A stretch of DNA of 29,323 bases from the NCBI GenBank assembly GCA_947252975.1, contig CAMXWX010000010.1, forward strand, positions 1-29,323. The letters run 5' to 3'. A program made the position numbers and the translations under genes. The first letter of the stretch is position 1; each line of letters opens with the position of its first letter. A model generated the notes under the pieces. That model made no database searches. It saw only the letters and a list, made by a program, of their open reading frames with translations, and was not told where the DNA came from. This DNA comes from an uncultured Gardnerella sp. (lineage in GTDB: Bacteria > Actinomycetota > Actinomycetes > Actinomycetales > Bifidobacteriaceae). Below, in pieces: positions 25,849 through 29,323 of this stretch.

Positions 25849-26002
25849 AATTTTCACCAATCCTCTTAATAACTTAATTAATGCTTTAACAAAATCATAT
25901 AATCGCGCTTCTTAAAAGAAAATTTGTTGTACTCACATTTAATTACAGAATATAAATTATAAAATCAGAGTATTTAGAGCACATTGTCATAATCGAAATA
26001 CA

Positions 26003-26037
26003 CAAGATGCCCTGATGATTACTCACAGGGCATCTTG
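26003..26037 (-). terminator. Terminator after rpsA
   Basis: CAAGATGCCCTG and CAGGGCATCTTG form a perfect 12-bp stem with an 11-nt loop, 22 bp past the rpsA stop. The following sequence is only moderately T-rich. Confidence 0.75.
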
Positions 26038-26059
26038 TTCATACGCTTTTAGTAGAAAA

Positions 26060-27562
26060 CTACTTCTTTTCGCTTAAAAGCTGTTCGCGCAAAGCTGCGA
26101 GCTGATCAGAATCAGCTAAAGCACCTTCACTAGTTGTTTCAGAAGAATAGTTGGAAGCAACTTCTTCCTTCTTTTCTTCCTTAGCTGGCTTCTTTTCAGC
26201 TTCTTCTTGCTGACCGTCAGCAGCAGCAGATTCTGCTGCAGCTGCAAGTTCCTTAGCAGCGAAAGCCTTGTGCTCTTCCCAAAGCTCGTGAGCTGCAGCA
26301 TACTGAGCTTCCCACTCTTCGCGCTGCTGCTCGTAACCAGCCATCCACTCGTTAGTGTTTGGATCGAAGCCTTCTGGGTACTTGTAGTTGCCTTCAGCAT
26401 CGTACTCAGCTGGCATACCGTAAAGAGCTGGATCGAAATCTTCAGAATTTGGATCAACAGCCTCATTAGCCTGCTTCAAGGAGAGGGAAATACGACGGCG
26501 ATCAAGATCAACATCAATAACCTTGACGAATACGTCTTCATTTGCCTTAACAACAGTTTCTGGATTCTCTACGTGACGGTTTGCAAGCTCAGAAATGTGA
26601 ACCAAGCCCTCAATGCCATCTTCAACGGAGATAAACACGCCGAACTGAACGATCTTGGTGACCTTACCCTTAACAACCTGTCCAGGAACATGAGTGCGAG
26701 CGAAGCGCTGCCATGGATCTTCCTGAGTTGCCTTAAGGGAAAGGGAAATACGTTCGCGATCGAGATCAACGTCGAGAACCTCAACGGTAACCTTATCGCC
26801 AACCTTAACAACCTCAGATGGGTGATCGATATGCTTCCAAGAAAGCTCAGAAACGTGAATGAGACCGTCAACACCGCCGAGATCAACGAATGCACCGAAG
26901 TTTACGATAGAAGACACAACGCCTTCACGAATCTGACCCTTCTTAAGCTGCGAGAGGAAGGTCTCACGAACTTCAGACTGAGTTTCCTCGAGGAACTGAC
27001 GACGAGAAAGCACAACATTGTTGCGGTTCTTATCGAGCTCAAGAATCTTAGCCTTAATCTTCTGACCAATGTATGGAGAAAGATCGCGAACGCGACGCAT
27101 TTCAACCAAGGATGCTGGTAAGAAGCCACGCAAACCGATATCTACGATCAAGCCGCCCTTAACAGCCTCAATAACGGTACCTTCAACGATGCCGTCTGCA
27201 TCCTTAATCTTCTCGATGTCACCCCAAGCACGCTCATACTGTGCACGCTTCTTGGAGAGAATAAGACGTCCTTCCTTGTCTTCCTTAGTGACAACAAGGG
27301 CTTCAATGGTGTCGCCAACCTCGACAACATCATCTGGATCAACGTCTTTTTTGATGGAAAGTTCACGGGAAGGAATTACACCTTCAGTCTTGTAGCCGAT
27401 GTCCAGCAATACTTCGTCGTGATCAATCTTTACGACGGTACCTTCAACTAAATCACCATCATCAAAATTCTTGATGGTTGAATCGACTGCCTTGATGAAG
27501 TCTTCTTCGGTGCCAATATCATTAATCGCAACCTTGGCGACTTCGTTATTATTCTCTGCCAT
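26060..27562 (-). CDS. rpsA: 30S ribosomal protein S1
   Basis: Binds mRNA and helps it load onto the 30S subunit. The 500-residue protein has four S1 (OB-fold) repeats at about 36-105, 122-187, 208-277 and 294-363. The last two are the best conserved (GAFVDLGGVDGLIHVSELSW; GVFISVEDGIEGLVHISELA). Four repeats is the actinobacterial form; proteobacterial S1 has six. The C-terminal 130 residues are acidic, Ala/Glu/Lys-rich and probably disordered. Codon use is more biased toward C-ending codons than in neighbours, as expected for high expression. No obvious ribosome-binding site precedes the ATG, only AAGAAG. Confidence 0.97.
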   Translation of the reverse strand: MAENNNEVAKVAINDIGTEEDFIKAVDSTIKNFDDGDLVEGTVVKIDHDEVLLDIGYKTEGVIPSRELSIKKDVDPDDVVEVGDTIEALVVTKEDKEGRLILSKKRAQYERAWGDIEKIKDADGIVEGTVIEAVKGGLIVDIGLRGFLPASLVEMRRVRDLSPYIGQKIKAKILELDKNRNNVVLSRRQFLEETQSEVRETFLSQLKKGQIREGVVSSIVNFGAFVDLGGVDGLIHVSELSWKHIDHPSEVVKVGDKVTVEVLDVDLDRERISLSLKATQEDPWQRFARTHVPGQVVKGKVTKIVQFGVFISVEDGIEGLVHISELANRHVENPETVVKANEDVFVKVIDVDLDRRRISLSLKQANEAVDPNSEDFDPALYGMPAEYDAEGNYKYPEGFDPNTNEWMAGYEQQREEWEAQYAAAHELWEEHKAFAAKELAAAAESAAADGQQEEAEKKPAKEEKKEEVASNYSSETTSEGALADSDQLAALREQLLSEKK

Positions 27563-27708
27563 TAGTTATTAGTGGTTTCTTCTTGGGGTGGATATTACTC
27601 GATATTTAATTATGTATTTACGTTACGCATGTATGCCATGCACACGCTTTGTCGATTTTATATACAGGCATAGCCAAAATTTACGTTTTACTTCGGGCGT
27701 GTCGCATT

Positions 27709-28593
27709 TTATTTGCAATTAAGTGCTCGCTCAGCCATATCTACAACATTCGCCAGCAACATAGCTCGAGTCATCGGACCTACTCCACCAGGATTCGGAG
27801 AATACGCTCCAGCAATTTCGCGACAAGCTGAATCAACATCACCTTTTACGCGGTATCTACCAGCTTCTTCATCAAAAACACGAGATACGCCTACATCAAC
27901 AAGAACAGCACCAGGTTTAATATCTTCTGGCTTAACAAAACCAGCACAACCCATTGCGGCAATTATTACATCAGAACGACGCATAATCTCCTGCACATTC
28001 CGAGTATGCGTATGACACAACGTAACAGTTGCATCTACTCCCCTGCGGGTTAAAAGAAGGCCAATAGTACGTCCAACCGTAATGCCACGACCAAGCACAC
28101 AAACTTCCTTACCAGAAAGTTCAATACCGTATTCATCAAGCAAAGCTAAAATTCCACGCGGCGTGCACGGCAAAGGTGTTGTAATATCACCGGAAATATG
28201 CGTAACAAGTTCACCCAAATTATACGGATGCATTCCATCACAATCTTTTGCAGGATTAATAGAAGAAATAACTTTTTGAACATCAATTCCTTTTGGCAAT
28301 GGCAGTTGCACAATAAATCCAGTACAAAGAGGGTCATTATTTAATTTCTGTAAAGCAGCAAGAATCTCATCTTCACTAGCATCTTCTGGCAGATCGCAAC
28401 GAATAGAATTAATCCCCACTTCTTCGCAATCACGATGCTTACCAGCAACATATTTCAACGAACCAGGATCACTACCTACAAGTAACGTGCCCAAACCTGG
28501 ATTAATGCCTTTTTTATGTAAAATAGCAACGCGCGCTGCCAAATCTTTTTTAATTTTACTAGCTAAAGCTTTACCATCTAACACAATAGCCAT
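27709..28593 (-). CDS. folD: Bifunctional methylenetetrahydrofolate dehydrogenase / cyclohydrolase
   Basis: Interconverts 5,10-methylene-, 5,10-methenyl- and 10-formyl-tetrahydrofolate, supplying one-carbon units for purines and formyl-Met. The 294-residue protein is of typical length. The active-site Tyr/Lys motif is SLKYVAGKHRDCEEVGI (catalytic Lys at about 52), followed by PAKDCDGMHP, PCTPRGILALL, the nucleotide-binding GRGITVGRTIGLLL and the C-terminal PGGVGPMTRAMLL. ATG 28593 has a strong GGGAGGA site; the frame extends eight codons further but without one. It is transcribed away from the lipoprotein gene on the right. Confidence 0.96.
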   Translation of the reverse strand: MAIVLDGKALASKIKKDLAARVAILHKKGINPGLGTLLVGSDPGSLKYVAGKHRDCEEVGINSIRCDLPEDASEDEILAALQKLNNDPLCTGFIVQLPLPKGIDVQKVISSINPAKDCDGMHPYNLGELVTHISGDITTPLPCTPRGILALLDEYGIELSGKEVCVLGRGITVGRTIGLLLTRRGVDATVTLCHTHTRNVQEIMRRSDVIIAAMGCAGFVKPEDIKPGAVLVDVGVSRVFDEEAGRYRVKGDVDSACREIAGAYSPNPGGVGPMTRAMLLANVVDMAERALNCK

Positions 28594-28642
28594 AAAAAAT
28601 TTCCTCCCAACTCGCACAATTCGTAAGGATAGGCTATCGTGA

Positions 28643-28670
28643 AGTATAGAAGATATGGGTCGACTAACAA
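28643..28670 (-). promoter_or_regulatory. Promoter for folD
   Basis: On the minus strand TTGTTA (28665-28670), a 16-bp spacer and TATACT (28643-28648), about 50 bp before the start. It lies in the divergent region shared with the plus-strand lipoprotein gene. A small inverted repeat, GTGCG-CCGA-CGCAC, nearby could bind a regulator. Confidence 0.5.
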
Positions 28671-28715
28671 TTTTGCGTGCGCCGACGCACCATTATCACG
28701 GGAGGAGTCACAGTG

Positions 28716-29323
28716 ATGCGTACCGTTCTTTGTGCAGTAAAGAAGTTTGGAAAAACTGCCATAACATGCCTTATTGCTTCTGCAGTAATACTTGGATTTG
28801 CAGCTTGTGGAAAAACTGAGGAAAAACCAAAAGAAAAACCAAAAGCTGCAACAAATATTTCCGTTGTATCCACTGTTGACACCTGGGGTAGCTTAGCTCA
28901 AGAGATCGGTGGCTCTGACGTCAAAGTTGAATCAGTTATGACTGGCTCAGATACAGACATATCGTCGTTTAAACCTAGCTCAAAAGATTTAAAAAATATG
29001 CAGAATGCACAAGTATTAGTTACAAATGGTGCAGGCTACGATGATTGGGCAAACAAAGTACACCCAGCTAAAGCTGAAGTGCTTAGTGCAGCAGGTACTG
29101 TAGGAGCACTTAACGGAGACAATCCATATCTTTGGTTTTCTCACGATGCTAGGGACGCAATGGCATCTGCCATGGCTGACACCTTCTCCAAAGTTTTGCC
29201 ATCAAAAAAACAAGCTTTTTCTAAGCGACTAGCACAATGGCAGGAAAAGGAAAAGAAATTAACCACCTACTTAAGTGATTTCTCTAAAGAAAATGGTAAT
29301 GCAAAGTATGCTTCTACATCTCC
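28716..29323 (+). CDS. Metal-type ABC transporter substrate-binding lipoprotein (cut by window edge)
   Basis: N-terminal 202 residues of a cluster A-I (ZnuA/TroA-like) solute-binding lipoprotein, the only plus-strand gene. A basic start and hydrophobic segment lead to a lipobox-like FAAC (Cys about 31). Next is a Lys/Glu-rich linker and then the fold signature: VVSTVDTWGSLAQEIGG, FKPSSKDLKNMQNAQVLVTNG, then NPYLWFS and a long charged helix. The usual metal-binding His in DPHEYEP is DISSFKP here, and the second, in DPHVW, is NPYLW, so two metal ligands appear to be missing. The start is ATG 28716 or the adjacent GTG 28713; GGGAGGAG precedes both. Function in metal uptake is therefore less certain than the family. 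Confidence 0.85.
   Translation, partial: MRTVLCAVKKFGKTAITCLIASAVILGFAACGKTEEKPKEKPKAATNISVVSTVDTWGSLAQEIGGSDVKVESVMTGSDTDISSFKPSSKDLKNMQNAQVLVTNGAGYDDWANKVHPAKAEVLSAAGTVGALNGDNPYLWFSHDARDAMASAMADTFSKVLPSKKQAFSKRLAQWQEKEKKLTTYLSDFSKENGNAKYASTS

Noticed and set aside
26207..27121. 304-codon plus-strand open frame antisense to rpsA
   Set aside because: Opposite a highly expressed, fully conserved gene, with no ribosome-binding site and no family resemblance.

Overview
The window looks like a chromosomal segment of a low-GC member of the Bifidobacteriaceae, most likely Gardnerella. The reasons are the AT-rich actinobacterial gene set, a large secreted amylopullulanase with a sortase-like tail, a bifidobacterial-type TGTGAGCG operator in front of pyruvate kinase, a four-domain ribosomal protein S1, and PdtaR next to polA. 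The species call is an inference from gene content. No database search was possible.

Nearly everything is on the minus strand, so transcription runs from high to low coordinates. The one plus-strand gene is the metal-type lipoprotein cut by the right edge. From right to left: folD (27.7-28.6 kb), with the lipoprotein diverging from it; rpsA; a TM2-domain membrane protein; coaE and uvrB; a DinJ/YafQ-type toxin-antitoxin pair; pyk behind an AraQ-like operator; an atypical tRNA; a membrane-anchored alpha-amylase; a 1988-residue cell-wall amylopullulanase; a zinc-ribbon/vWA/C-type-lectin surface protein followed by a GH3 hexosaminidase; a tryptophan-type ECF transporter operon (S component, fused double ATPase, T component) that ends in a MenA-like prenyltransferase; an ANTAR response regulator (pdtaR); and the 5' two-thirds of polA, cut by the left edge.

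The backbone genes pyk, pdtaR, polA, rpsA, coaE and uvrB are neighbours in other actinobacteria. Here about 17 kb of accessory genes (amylases, lectin protein, hexosaminidase, ECF operon) lies between pyk/tRNA and pdtaR, and the toxin-antitoxin pair separates uvrB from pyk. The two amylases and pullulanase would degrade host glycogen outside the cell. The products would enter glycolysis, where pyk appears to be under sugar-responsive control.

The most notable element is a complete, previously unlabelled tryptophan attenuator at 7.86-8.04 kb. It has a strong ribosome-binding site, a 34-codon leader peptide with three consecutive Trp codons plus a fourth, and a GC-rich terminator. It precedes an S component that resembles TrpP. 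The leader and the transporter family independently point to tryptophan uptake controlled by ribosome-mediated attenuation.
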